64,000 bases of DNA, taken from positions 62,001 to 126,000 of the forward strand of contig JANPIN010000129.1 in the NCBI GenBank assembly GCA_031425035.1. The letters run 5' to 3'. Position 1 is the stretch's first letter, and the number at the start of each line of letters is the position of its first letter. The notes below the pieces were generated by a model. It saw only the letters and a program-made list of their open reading frames with translations, was not told the DNA's origin and did no database searches. Positions 23,491-34,982 of this stretch are shown here, in pieces. Position numbers and translations under genes: made by a program. Source of the stretch: M3007 sp031425035. Its GTDB lineage: Bacteria > Bacteroidota > Bacteroidia > Chitinophagales > Saprospiraceae.

Positions 23491-23904
23491 ATGCAATACT
23501 TCTTAATCAAATCCGAGCCCGACGTGTACAGTTTTGACCAACTGCAAACCGACGGCCGTACCCGCTGGGACGGCGTGCGTAATTACCAGGCGCGCAACAA
23601 CCTGCGGGCGATGAAACTGGGTGATTTATGCCTGTACTACCACTCGAACATCGGCCTGGCCGTAGTCGGCGTGGCCCGCGTAGCCCGCGAGTACTTCCCT
23701 GATCCGACGGCTGAAAAAGGCGACTGGTCGGCCATCGAAGTGGAACCGGTTTTGCCTTTTACGCGGCCGGTACCCTTGTCTGAAATTAAAAATGAGCCGA
23801 ACTTGCAGAACCTTGGACTGGTACGCAACGGCCGTTTGTCGGTGATGCCGGTTACGTTCGACGAATTTTCCAGCTTGCTGATGCTGGGAGAGACGCAACT
23901 TTGA
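23491..23904 (+). CDS. EVE-domain protein
   Basis: A 137-residue PUA-like/EVE protein. Diagnostic parts are 'YFLIKSEPDVYSFDQL' at the start, 'RWDGVRNYQARNNLRAMKLGD' and 'LCLYYHSN', then 'GVARVAREYFPDPTAE' and 'VMPVTFDEFSSLL'. EVE proteins are thought to bind modified nucleotides in RNA or DNA; substrates here are unknown. The length is slightly short for the family (about 150). Its upstream region carries a dispersed repeat and three 21-bp-spaced direct repeats. Confidence 0.88.
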   Translation: MQYFLIKSEPDVYSFDQLQTDGRTRWDGVRNYQARNNLRAMKLGDLCLYYHSNIGLAVVGVARVAREYFPDPTAEKGDWSAIEVEPVLPFTRPVPLSEIKNEPNLQNLGLVRNGRLSVMPVTFDEFSSLLMLGETQL

Positions 23905-23938
23905 GTTTTGAACTGCTGAATTTTAACTTTTCTCGACA

Positions 23939-24451
23939 ATGATTTTACTCAATAGCAACATGCGCGGCAACAACGGCCTGGGTTGCCTCGTCATAGGCGT
24001 TCTGGGCGCCGTTGCTTTTTTCATGATTATCCGGGGCTTGTACGCCTTACTGTACTATCTGGCTCCCGTATTGATCGTAGTAGCTGCCATCATCCGCTGG
24101 CAAGTTTTTCCGGCGACCGTGCGCAACTGGGTCGGTACCCTCCGAACGAACCCGATCATCGCTCTGCTGCAACTGGCATTTGCCATCTTTGGTTTCCCTT
24201 TATTCGCCCTGTATATGCTCCTGCTGGCCCTGGGTGGCAACAAAGTGGATGAACTGCAAAACCGCTTTAAAGGGCCGGATGCCGCCACGCCACGCGAAGA
24301 AGAATTTGTGGACTTTGAAGAGCTGGAAAGCCGTCCCAAACATGTACCCCGCAACGAGCCGCTGGAACCGCCCATCGTCATTCGTGAAGAACCCACGCGT
24401 AAAGAAGAGCCAAAAAAGCCCGACAATCCCTATGACCAGATGTTTAAGTAG
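23939..24451 (+). CDS. Membrane protein of unknown function
   Basis: A 170-residue protein I do not recognise. Residues ~12-45 and ~68-95 are hydrophobic ('GCLVIGVLGAVAFFMIIRG', 'LAPVLIVVAAIIRW', 'LLQLAFAIFGFPLFALYML'), giving two to three membrane segments. The last ~70 residues are charged and Pro-rich ('EEEFVDFEELESRPKH', 'NPYDQMFK') and probably cytoplasmic. It may start at a second Met eight residues on. It follows the EVE gene by 34 bp and ends at an inverted repeat tract. Confidence 0.65.
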   Translation: MILLNSNMRGNNGLGCLVIGVLGAVAFFMIIRGLYALLYYLAPVLIVVAAIIRWQVFPATVRNWVGTLRTNPIIALLQLAFAIFGFPLFALYMLLLALGGNKVDELQNRFKGPDAATPREEEFVDFEELESRPKHVPRNEPLEPPIVIREEPTRKEEPKKPDNPYDQMFK

Positions 24452-25599
<1,148 letters not shown>

Positions 25600-25836
25600 G
25601 GTGCTGGTAAAAGGTTGACTTGTCGTGAAGGATCGAAGAGCACAAAGTAGAGGAACCCAAAAACAACCTTGCCAGCGGATAGAAAAAACATTTTAACTCA
25701 CCGCTCTTTACCCTTTTCCTGTAGTTTTATCGTTCCAGTAAAATACGTACCGCCGAGGGTGGGAGGCGCCGTTCAATGGGCATGGTTTTTTACCCTGCCC
25801 CTTTTGTTCATTTTTTCAAAAACGCGCAACTACGAA

Positions 25837-26832
25837 ATGAAAAATATTACTCTTGCATGCATGCTCTTGCTGGCCGGTAGCTTGTTGGCACAACAAAACA
25901 ACCCGGAGCCGGTCGGTTTGAACCTGGAAAATGTCACTTATCCCTTTCCCGTACAGGTCATTCGTTTGAAAATCCAGGACGAGGCTCTGAAAATGGCGTA
26001 TATGAATGTCCCGGCGGACAAGCCGAACGGCAAAACGGTGATGCTGCTCCACGGGAAAAATTTCAACGGCGCTTACTGGGAACAAACCGCCAGAGACCTG
26101 GCGAAGAACGGCTACCGCGTCGTCATTCCGGACCAGATCGGTTTCGGTAAAAGTTCCAAACCGCTGCATATACAGTACACCTTTCAACTGCTGGCGCAAA
26201 ATACTAAGGCCCTGCTGGATTCACTCGGCGTGCAAAAAGTCTGTGTGCTCGGCCATTCGATGGGCGGTATGCTGGCTACCCGTTTTGCCCTGATGTACCC
26301 GGACCGCGTGGAAAAACTGATCCTGGAAAACCCGATCGGGCTCGAGGACTGGAAGCTTAAAGTGCCCTATCAAACCGTCGATGACTGGTATGCCGGCGAG
26401 TTGAAGCAGGATTTTACCCGGATCAAAAGTTACCAGATGGCTAATTACTACGACAATAAATGGACGCCCGAGTTCGAAAAATGGGCGAAGATGCAGGCCG
26501 CGTGGATCACGGAAAAAGACTACCCCATCATCGCCCGCAACTCCGCATTAACCTACGATATGATCTTTACGCAGCCGGTCTGTTATGAATTCGAGCATAT
26601 TCAAGCGCCGACCTTACTGCTGATCGGTCAGCGCGACCGGACCGCTTTGGGCAAAAACCGCGCGCCGGAAGAGGTGAAAGGTACCCTGGGTGACTATCCC
26701 GCATTGGGCAAACTCACCGCGAAAAAGATCAAAAATTCGCAGCTCGTCGAGATTGATGCGGTGGGGCATTTGCCGCATATAGAGGCTTATGAGAAGTTTA
26801 TCGGACCGCTACTGGAGTTTTTGAAGAAGTAA
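25837..26832 (+). CDS. Secreted alpha/beta hydrolase
   Basis: The start is set at the ATG at 25837 (331 residues), which opens a signal peptide 'MKNITLACMLLLAGSLLAQQ'. A frame reaching 25669 adds 56 residues of no signal character. The hydrolase shows 'MLLHGKNFNGAYW' (oxyanion loop), 'VVIPDQIGFGKSSKP', the nucleophile elbow 'LGHSMGGMLATRFA', and late 'LLIGQRDRTA' (Asp) and 'VGHLPHIE' (His). The catalytic triad is complete. Substrate is unknown; an esterase or epoxide-hydrolase-like activity is possible. Confidence 0.85.
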   Translation: MKNITLACMLLLAGSLLAQQNNPEPVGLNLENVTYPFPVQVIRLKIQDEALKMAYMNVPADKPNGKTVMLLHGKNFNGAYWEQTARDLAKNGYRVVIPDQIGFGKSSKPLHIQYTFQLLAQNTKALLDSLGVQKVCVLGHSMGGMLATRFALMYPDRVEKLILENPIGLEDWKLKVPYQTVDDWYAGELKQDFTRIKSYQMANYYDNKWTPEFEKWAKMQAAWITEKDYPIIARNSALTYDMIFTQPVCYEFEHIQAPTLLLIGQRDRTALGKNRAPEEVKGTLGDYPALGKLTAKKIKNSQLVEIDAVGHLPHIEAYEKFIGPLLEFLKK

Positions 26833-26855
26833 GGACTTGTTTTTACCCTAAAACA

Positions 26856-26887
26856 AAAGGAGTCACCCCATCCGGGATGACTCCTTT
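26856..26887 (+). terminator. Terminator hairpin after hydrolase gene
   Basis: A 10-bp stem 'aaaggagtca' / 'tgactccttt' around 'ccccatccggga', 23 bp after the hydrolase stop. Half of it ('gggatgactccttt') is repeated at 26963-26976. Confidence 0.65.
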
Positions 26888-27042
26888 ACTATTCTCATAG
26901 GCCCATGCAGCCTGCCAAATTCCGCATTCCGCATTCCCTATTCCGAATTCCGCACCCCAACCGGGATGACTCCTTTCAATTATGTTAGAGTCCAATGCAG
27001 CGCGCCAAATTCCGTACTCCGCATTCCTCATTCCGCATTCGT
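26874..27042. repeat. ~90-bp tandem duplication with ATTCCGCA words
   Basis: Two copies about 89-90 bp apart. Each contains 'gggatgactccttt', then 'aatgcag/catgcag c(c/g)(t/c)gccaaattccg', then 'attccgca' words. Copy 2 ends just beside the secA stop codon. The unit joins a terminator half to the ATTCCGCA repeat family found inside methylmalonyl-CoA mutase. Confidence 0.75.
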
Positions 27043-27043
27043 C

Positions 27044-28144
27044 TTATTTTCCGTGGCACTGCTTGAACTTCTTGCCGCTTCCGCAGGGGCAGGGATCATT
27101 ACGGCCCACGACCTTATCGCGTACAACCGGTTGGGTCTTTTGCGCAACCCCGCCACCGTTTTGTCCGGCTGACATAGCGGCGCGCTGGGCGGCCTGCTGG
27201 GTCTCGGTCATTGGTTGCTGGTTGTTCGAGCGCAGGCGGCTGGCCTGGGCGCGACGCTGGGCTTCCACCTGCTGCTGTTGCTGGGTGCGCTGCTGGATCT
27301 GTTGCTCATCGGCCATGGCCAGCGAACCTTTTAACAGGTAGGCCGTCACGCTCGAATTAATGTGGCCGATCAAACCTTCAAACAGGTTGTAGGCCTCCAT
27401 TTTATAGATTACCAGCGGGTCTTTCTGTTCAAACGAAGCGCCCTGCACGGATTCTTTCAAATCGTCGACGTTGCGCAGGTGTTCTTTCCAGGCATCGTCC
27501 AGCAAAGCCAGCGTAGCAACCTTCTCGATGTCGCGAATAATGGTTCGGCCTTCCGAGTCGATGGCTTGTTCCATGTCCGCGCTGATGTTCAAATTCAGGC
27601 TGCCATCGGTGAAAGGCACCATAATGCGCTTGAAACGGTGGCTTTCACGGGCATACACATCCTTGATGATGGGTAATAAACGTTCGCCGATCTGTTTGCC
27701 TTTATGCTCGTACAGATCGAAGACCTGCTGCTGGAACGTGGCCAGTACCGAACTCATGGGGGCGCTTTTAAACCAGGCGGGCTCCATTTCCGGGTCCACA
27801 CCGATGACGCGGATGGAATCGAGGCGGAAAGTTTCAAAATCGCCGCCGCCACGGTGCACCTGCACCAGTTCGGAGGTGATAGCGGTAAAGGCATTATTAA
27901 TATCGACTGACAAACGATCTCCAAAGAGGGCGTTGCGGCGTTTTTTATAGATCGCCTCGCGCTGAATGTTCATGACGTCATCATACTCCAGCAGTCGCTT
28001 ACGAATACCGAAGTTGTTTTCTTCGACCTTCGTCTGAGCACGTTCGATGGATTTAGTCACCATCGAGTGCTGGATCACGTCGCCTTCTTTATGGCCCATT
28101 TTATCCATCAGGCCGGCAATGCGGTCGCTTTTGAACAGGCGCAT
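27044..28144 (-). CDS. secA: SecA, C-terminal part (downstream of in-frame stop)
   Basis: 366 residues covering the end of SecA: 'LFKSDRIAGLMDKMGHKEGDVIQHSMVTKSIERAQ' (read in parts), the helical wing and scaffold, a Gln-rich linker and the C-terminal zinc motif 'RNDPCPCGSGKKFKQCHGK' that binds SecB and phospholipid. The first Met lies three codons after an in-frame TAA that ends the upstream part. It has the same frame and no intervening DNA. This is the continuation of one gene, not an independent unit. The Gln-rich linker includes 'SNNQQPMTE', encoded by a word similar to the repeat in the OstA-like gene. Confidence 0.85.
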   Translation of the reverse strand: MRLFKSDRIAGLMDKMGHKEGDVIQHSMVTKSIERAQTKVEENNFGIRKRLLEYDDVMNIQREAIYKKRRNALFGDRLSVDINNAFTAITSELVQVHRGGGDFETFRLDSIRVIGVDPEMEPAWFKSAPMSSVLATFQQQVFDLYEHKGKQIGERLLPIIKDVYARESHRFKRIMVPFTDGSLNLNISADMEQAIDSEGRTIIRDIEKVATLALLDDAWKEHLRNVDDLKESVQGASFEQKDPLVIYKMEAYNLFEGLIGHINSSVTAYLLKGSLAMADEQQIQQRTQQQQQVEAQRRAQASRLRSNNQQPMTETQQAAQRAAMSAGQNGGGVAQKTQPVVRDKVVGRNDPCPCGSGKKFKQCHGK

Positions 28145-28153
28145 CAGATTATA

Positions 28154-30397
<2,244 letters not shown>

Positions 30398-30501
30398 TTT
30401 TGCTAAAATTCAGGTGTACAAGGTTTTAAAGCGCAAAGTCAATCGGCAGAATGGTTGTTCAAACCAAAACCGGCTCCTGCAAACCTTCCGAAAAAGAAGT
30501 G

Positions 30502-30509
30502 CAAAGATA
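30502..30509 (-). promoter_or_regulatory. TAnnTTTG -7 box, probably for secA
   Basis: Minus-strand 'TATCTTTG' is an exact match to the Bacteroidota -7 consensus TAnnTTTG, about 105 bp upstream of the secA start. No clear -33 TTG lies at the right distance. Confidence 0.45.
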
Positions 30510-30778
30510 ACAGTTTGCCGTAGGGCGAATGTGCGGTGGCTACACATTTCATTCCAGCGGGGTAATATGGCCGGATTTTGACAAAATGGCAGCGCATGCA
30601 GTTGTTAAGCGGAAAAGTTGACAGTAATTTTTCCGACAGGTGGCCGGACTGACACAGGTTTAGAAAAATTTTATGGATAGACAGCAGGACAGTTGTGCAG
30701 ATAGAGAGGCGTTAGATTTTTCTTAAGAATAATCAGTAAGTTAATTTACGCCCATAGTGATAATATTGGTTTACTTAC

Positions 30779-30786
30779 TACATTTG
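30779..30786 (+). promoter_or_regulatory. TAnnTTTG -7 box for OmpA-family gene
   Basis: 'TACATTTG' matches the consensus exactly and lies 40 bp before the ATG at 30827. The -33 element is weak. Confidence 0.45.
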
Positions 30787-30826
30787 GCCAAATTATTCAT
30801 CAGTAAAACGACAAATCAACTTACAC

Positions 30827-31642
30827 ATGAAAATTCCACTTTGGCTGCTTGCCCTGCTCTTTCTGGGCTGGACGGCATGGACGGTCAACCGAATCAGCGC
30901 CCGTTGCGGCTGCTCCGGGGAGGCGACGGCCATGACCGGCGAAACTGCTGCCCTATCCTCCGGCGCCCCGCTCTTCCTCTGGAACAGCGCCACGCCCGTT
31001 GCGGATGCGCATTTTAAAGATTTTAAAAAAAGTTTAATGGGCCGCGGCGGACAAGGCGACACGCTGCTCATTACCGGTCAGTATCGGGCCGGGGAGAAAA
31101 ACACCTCCAAATTTGCTAACCTGGGTCTGGCCCGGTCCTCTGCCATCGCGGCGCTGATGGGCCCTGAAATGCCGGAAAGCCGCCTGCGCACCACAGGGCA
31201 ACTGGTTACCGACAGCCTGCTGGAAAACGGGCCGGCCCGCGAATCCGCTACCTTCTCCTGGCTGAAAATGGTGTTGAAAGCCAATGAAGGCGCCATTATC
31301 GAAGCGGACAATGCAGTCACGATTTTATTCCCGACCAACTCCACGGTGAAGGAAAAAGATCCCAAAGTGGATGCGTATTTGAAAACGCTCTGCGACAAAC
31401 ACAAAAACGACAAGGTTACTTTCAGCGTCGTTGGCCATGCCGATAACGTGGGCGACGATAAGGTAAATATCACTTTAGGGCTTGGCCGGGCGAAGTCGAT
31501 CGCCGATTTCATGACGCGCAACGGCATTGATAAAAGCCGCATCATGACCGATTCCAAAGGCAAGGCCGAACCCGTGGCCGACAACGCCACCGAAGACGGC
31601 CGGCACCAGAACCGTCGCGTAGTCATCACTGTCAATCAATAA
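30827..31642 (+). CDS. OmpA-family protein with N-terminal signal/anchor
   Basis: A 271-residue envelope protein. Residues 3-20 form a signal/anchor ('LWLLALLFLGWTAW'), followed by a Cys-Gly-Cys stretch. Residues ~50-110 look like a degenerate first OmpA-like fold ('DTLLITGQYRAGE', 'LGLARSSAIAALMG'). Residues ~160-271 are a full OmpA peptidoglycan-binding domain ('TILFPTNSTV', 'VVGHADNVGDDKVNITLGLGRAKSI', 'GKAEPVADN', 'RHQNRRVVI'). It probably tethers the envelope to the cell wall. The HhH protein gene follows 18 bp later, so the two are likely co-transcribed. Confidence 0.82.
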   Translation: MKIPLWLLALLFLGWTAWTVNRISARCGCSGEATAMTGETAALSSGAPLFLWNSATPVADAHFKDFKKSLMGRGGQGDTLLITGQYRAGEKNTSKFANLGLARSSAIAALMGPEMPESRLRTTGQLVTDSLLENGPARESATFSWLKMVLKANEGAIIEADNAVTILFPTNSTVKEKDPKVDAYLKTLCDKHKNDKVTFSVVGHADNVGDDKVNITLGLGRAKSIADFMTRNGIDKSRIMTDSKGKAEPVADNATEDGRHQNRRVVITVNQ

Positions 31643-31660
31643 TTTTCAAAACGCAAAACC

Positions 31661-32323
31661 ATGATTCTCAACTTTATACTTCTCCTGACCCCCGATTGCA
31701 AACAGGCACTTATGATGGGCCTGGCCTTGTGCATCATCCCGGCCATACTCGGCTGGCTGGCTGCTTACATGTATTATAAAGTGCCGCAGTTGCAGCAAAA
31801 AAATACGGAACTCGGCGCCGACGTGAGCCGCCTGAACACCTCGGTGGATAGCCTGACCGCCGAAGGCACCGATCTACGGGTAAAACTCACCCAGGCGGAT
31901 GCCCAACTGGAAGATAGAAAAGCGCAAATTGCCAAACTGCGCAGCGACCTGATCGTCGTGGAAAGCGAGCGCAACCTGCTGCGCGGCGCACCGAAAGAAG
32001 CGAGTAAAAGTGCCAAAGTCGCAAAAGCCCCGGTTATGGAAAAAATCATGTTCGCCGGTGTAAACTACCAATGGGACGATCTGAAAATCGTGGAGGGCAT
32101 CGGTCCGAAAATCGAAGGCCTGTTGCATGAAGCCGGCATTAAAACCTGGAGCGAACTGGCCGCTACTTCCGAAACCCTGCTGGTGAAAATGCTGGACGAA
32201 GCCGGTCCGCGCTTCCAGATGCATAACCCGGCCACCTGGCCCGAGCAGGCCCGCATGGCCGACGCCGCCGACTGGGAAGCGCTGGAGAAGTATCAGGAAG
32301 AACTGAAGGGGGGAAGAGCTTAG
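31661..32323 (+). CDS. Membrane-anchored coiled-coil protein with helix-hairpin-helix end
   Basis: A 220-residue protein. An N-terminal membrane segment (residues ~12-38, 'ALMMGLALCIIPAILGWLAAYMY') is followed by a coiled coil (45-110, 'KNTELGADVSRLNTSVDSL') and a C-terminal helix-hairpin-helix region ('LKIVEGIGPKIEGLLHEAGIKTWSELA') of the kind used for DNA or protein binding. Proteins like this are common in Bacteroidota and often follow OmpA genes; their role is not known. A terminator follows. Confidence 0.75.
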   Translation: MILNFILLLTPDCKQALMMGLALCIIPAILGWLAAYMYYKVPQLQQKNTELGADVSRLNTSVDSLTAEGTDLRVKLTQADAQLEDRKAQIAKLRSDLIVVESERNLLRGAPKEASKSAKVAKAPVMEKIMFAGVNYQWDDLKIVEGIGPKIEGLLHEAGIKTWSELAATSETLLVKMLDEAGPRFQMHNPATWPEQARMADAADWEALEKYQEELKGGRA

Positions 32324-32340
32324 GGTTGAGTTATGACTTA

Positions 32341-32388
32341 TAAAAATCCCGATGCAGCGCCATTGTGCTGTATCGGGATTTTTTTTCA
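32341..32388 (+). terminator. Rho-independent terminator
   Basis: 'aaaatcccgatgcagc' pairs with 'gctgtatcgggatttt' (one mismatch) around an 8-nt loop and runs into eight T. It lies 20 bp after the HhH protein stop. Confidence 0.85.
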
Positions 32389-32413
32389 GGTAGTAGGATA
32401 AAGAGAAAAGCCT

Positions 32414-32421
32414 TATTTTTG
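32414..32421 (+). promoter_or_regulatory. TAnnTTTG -7 box for the DUF433/DUF5615 pair
   Basis: 'TATTTTTG' fits TAnnTTTG and ends 18 bp before the ATG at 32440. The -33 element is not clear. Confidence 0.35.
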
Positions 32422-32439
32422 TCTATTCAAGGCTTTGTC

Positions 32440-32670
32440 ATGGCAACACAACCAACCGTTGATATCATCATTTCCGACCCGGATATACTGGGAGGCACTC
32501 CGGTTTTTAAAGGTACGCGGGTGCCAGTAGAAATCCTTTTTGAATACTTGCAACAGAGCACGGTAGAGGAATTTTTAAAGGGGTATCCACAAGTCTCTCG
32601 TTCGATGATAAACTCAGTATTAGAATTCGTTGCGTTTCAATTCAGCCAGCAATATGAAAGTGCTGCTTGA
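32440..32670 (+). CDS. DUF433 protein (antitoxin of a DUF433/DUF5615 pair)
   Basis: The start is set at the ATG at 32440 (76 residues). An upstream in-frame Met adds 25 residues overlapping the terminator and promoter. DUF433 signature: 'IISDPDILGGTPVFKGTRVPVEILFEYL' (read in parts) and 'VEEFLKGYPQVSRSMI', a helix-turn-helix fold. DUF433 proteins pair with DUF5615 PIN-like toxins. Here the next gene is exactly that family and overlaps by 17 bp, so it is read as the antitoxin. Toxin activity has not been shown. Confidence 0.82.
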   Translation: MATQPTVDIIISDPDILGGTPVFKGTRVPVEILFEYLQQSTVEEFLKGYPQVSRSMINSVLEFVAFQFSQQYESAA

Positions 32671-32959
32671 TGAACAGGTTGACGTACGGATGAAATCGTT
32701 GCTCAACGATTTTGAAGTATACACGCTGCACGATTTTGATTGGTTGGGATTGAAAAATGGAGCATTGGCGACGCAACTGCATGCAAATGATTTCCAGTTT
32801 TTAGTTACTGCCGACAAAAACATTCCCTTCCAGCAAAACTTAGCCAGAATCAAGTTCACCTTGGTGTTGCTCGACATGCCTTCATTGTTGTGGAAAAATC
32901 AACTTCAGTTTTCACCAATCTGCGACGCCAGATTGTTAGCTTGGAGCCTTTCAGCGTGA
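32654..32959 (+). CDS. DUF5615 PIN-like protein (toxin of the pair)
   Basis: The start is set at the ATG at 32654 (101 residues, 'MKVLLDEQVDVRMKSLL'). Family motifs are 'LLDEQV', 'FEVYTLHDFDWLGLKNG' and 'FLVTADKNIPFQQNL', which carry the acidic PIN-like residues. The last ~20 residues are not convincing for the family. The +1 frame from about 32893 would give another ~30-residue end, so a 3' frameshift or a genuinely short C-terminus is possible. It overlaps the DUF433 gene by 17 bp. VapC-like RNase activity is inferred from the fold only. Confidence 0.75.
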   Translation: MKVLLDEQVDVRMKSLLNDFEVYTLHDFDWLGLKNGALATQLHANDFQFLVTADKNIPFQQNLARIKFTLVLLDMPSLLWKNQLQFSPICDARLLAWSLSA

Positions 32960-33043
32960 TTTCCAATTGCAGAATATCAGACATATTAAATAATTGACCG
33001 TCAAATATTTATCATCCCCTGCCACTATCATCAATCAATTTTC

Positions 33044-33538
33044 CTACTCCATTTCCAACAGCAGCTGGCCTTTATCCACCGCTGCCCCTTTTTGTACCGC
33101 CACGCTTTTAACCACGCCATCGCCGGCGGCTTTGATCACATTTTCCATTTTCATGGCTTCCAGCAGCAGCAGCGGATCGCCTTTCTGCACGGTTTGCCCG
33201 GCTTCCACCAGGATGCTCAGGACTAACCCCGGCATAGGGGCTTTTACCGTATTCATTTTTTGAGCGCCGCCGACGGTGAGGCCCAGTTGCTGGACCAGCC
33301 GCTCGTAGCGGTCGGCGATGTTCACCGTGTACTTATTGCCGTTGATGCGCAGTACGTACTGGCGCTTGGCGGGGTCAGCTTCCAGAAATTCGGCGCGGTA
33401 GGAGCTGTTATTATGCAGTATATGAAACTGGCCGCTGTCGCCGTCGGGGATCAAATCCAGCGAACGGGCATCATCCGGCAGCGTGTCGAATTCAAACTGG
33501 CCGTTGACACGGACGTGAAAAGCATCATTTTTAGACAT
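33044..33538 (-). CDS. Biotin carboxyl carrier protein of an acyl-CoA carboxylase
   Basis: The start is set at the ATG at 33538 (164 residues). An upstream Met adds 31 residues of no recognisable sequence. The C-terminal biotinyl domain has the biotinylated Lys in 'EAMKMEN', preceded by 'VKAPMPGLVLSILVEAGQTVQKGDPLLLL'-type strands (only parts quoted). The N-terminal half ('ITVNIADRYERL' region, Ile/Val/Lys-rich) resembles the linker of propionyl-/methylmalonyl-type carboxylase carriers. It could feed methylmalonyl-CoA to the mutase at 7653. The carboxylase subunits are not in the window. Confidence 0.82.
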   Translation of the reverse strand: MSKNDAFHVRVNGQFEFDTLPDDARSLDLIPDGDSGQFHILHNNSSYRAEFLEADPAKRQYVLRINGNKYTVNIADRYERLVQQLGLTVGGAQKMNTVKAPMPGLVLSILVEAGQTVQKGDPLLLLEAMKMENVIKAAGDGVVKSVAVQKGAAVDKGQLLLEME

Positions 33539-33560
33539 TGCAGAGCAGGGTAGGGAGCGA

Positions 33561-34808
33561 TTATTTGAATACCCGGCATGACAGCACGGTAATATCGTCG
33601 GGGTAGGGTTCGCGTTCGCGGAAAATATCAATATGTGCCATCAGGCTGGTGTTCAACTCTTTAGCCGACAACGTACTGTGGTGGCGCAGGAACTCTATCA
33701 GGTTTTCTTCGCCAAAATCTTCGCCGGCCTTGTTGCGCACGTCGGTCAATCCGTCCGTGTAGGTAAAGATCATGGCTTCTTCGGTGAGGCAGATGCCACC
33801 GATCTCCAGAAAGGGGAGTTCGGGCAGCCAGCCGAGCGACGTGCAGCCGTTGCGCAGGGGAATGACCTCGCCATTAGAAAGCAGCAGCGGGGGCGTATGA
33901 CCGGCGTTGATATAGTGCAGGGTACGCGTGGCAACGTCGTATTTGGCCAGGAACAGGGTAATGAATTTATCCCCCTGCGTAACCCGCCACATGGCGGCGT
34001 TCAGTTCGTGGACAATTTCTTCCAGCGATGGCCGCCGGCTGATCAGGGCATGGAAATTCGCCTGAAAATTGGCCATCAGCAGGGCCGCCGACACGCCTTT
34101 GCCGGTAATATCGGCAATACAGAAGGCAATTTTGCCGTCGGCAAATTCGACTACGTCGTAGTAGTCGCCCCCTACGGCAAAGTGCGGTTTATAAATGCTG
34201 TGCAGCTGATAATCTTTACTCGAAGGCAGCCGCGCAGGCACCAAAGTGCGCTGAATTTCAGCGGCTACTTCCAGCTCCCGGTTCACCACTTCCTGGCGCA
34301 ATTGCTGTTTGAACAGGCGTTTATTTTCCAGCGCCACCGCCACGACATTGGTAATGGCCGTAACGAATTGGACCTTGTTGTGCACATCATCGTCGTCGCT
34401 GAAACCACCCAGAAAAGCGTAGGCGATCTGCACTTCTTTATGCAGCACCGGAATGACCAGATCGAACTCGCTGATCAGCGGATGATCGGCTTTCTCCAGC
34501 CCCTGCAATGTCCGGTAGCGATTCAGCTCCAGATTGATGTCCATATCCAACAAATACTCCGGTACGCCCAGTGCGGACATACATTTCCATTGGCCCGCTT
34601 CTTTGAAGAAAAGTGCCATCTTGCGAATCCCGATTTCCCAACGGAGGAACGAATTGTACATTTTGAACAACCCGTCGGCAGAAATATTCTCATTTATTGC
34701 CTGGGTAATGATCAGCAAACTGTTGATTTGCAACTGTTTGAGGCTCACCTCCCGCTCCAGTTTCTCGATCCGCGATAGTGTCCGTTTTATTTCCTGTAAT
34801 TCCGACAT
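33561..34808 (-). CDS. GAF/SpoIIE-type PP2C phosphatase (RsbU-like)
   Basis: A 415-residue signalling protein. Coiled coil at residues 1-30, a GAF-like sensor (about 40-180), then a linker helix and a SpoIIE/PP2C phosphatase domain from about 210 ('FAVGGDYYDVVEF', 'FCIADITGKGVSAALLMANFQANFHAL', 'YINAGHTPPLLL', 'FTYTDGLTDVRNKAGEDFG'). The metal-binding Asp/Gly motifs are intact. Such proteins dephosphorylate anti-anti-sigma factors in stress pathways. No anti-sigma or STAS gene lies nearby, so the target is unknown. It is divergent from frr. Confidence 0.85.
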   Translation of the reverse strand: MSELQEIKRTLSRIEKLEREVSLKQLQINSLLIITQAINENISADGLFKMYNSFLRWEIGIRKMALFFKEAGQWKCMSALGVPEYLLDMDINLELNRYRTLQGLEKADHPLISEFDLVIPVLHKEVQIAYAFLGGFSDDDDVHNKVQFVTAITNVVAVALENKRLFKQQLRQEVVNRELEVAAEIQRTLVPARLPSSKDYQLHSIYKPHFAVGGDYYDVVEFADGKIAFCIADITGKGVSAALLMANFQANFHALISRRPSLEEIVHELNAAMWRVTQGDKFITLFLAKYDVATRTLHYINAGHTPPLLLSNGEVIPLRNGCTSLGWLPELPFLEIGGICLTEEAMIFTYTDGLTDVRNKAGEDFGEENLIEFLRHHSTLSAKELNTSLMAHIDIFREREPYPDDITVLSCRVFK

Positions 34809-34982
34809 TGTATCAACAAATTCACCGGGAAGGTACGAACAACTACATTTTTGCCCTAGTTTTTACTAAAAAATGGAAAACTTATGAACTTTGTGCCCGA
34901 ATACAGGGCTTATACCCTGCCAAAACTCGATTATTGCGCCTAAAAAGGCCGAAAAAAGCAAAGAATTATCAACTACACTCTT

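Larger units (their letters stand above)
30398..30826. other. 429-bp gene-free spacer between secA and OmpA gene
   Basis: A divergent intergenic region. It holds a likely secA promoter on the minus strand (30502-30509) and a likely OmpA-gene promoter on the plus strand (30779-30786). The rest is AT-rich, with no repeat or reading frame I can support. Confidence 0.6.

Noticed and set aside
33633..34778. 381-codon frame opposite the phosphatase gene
   Set aside because: The SpoIIE/PP2C motifs lie on the minus strand; no motif in the antisense product.
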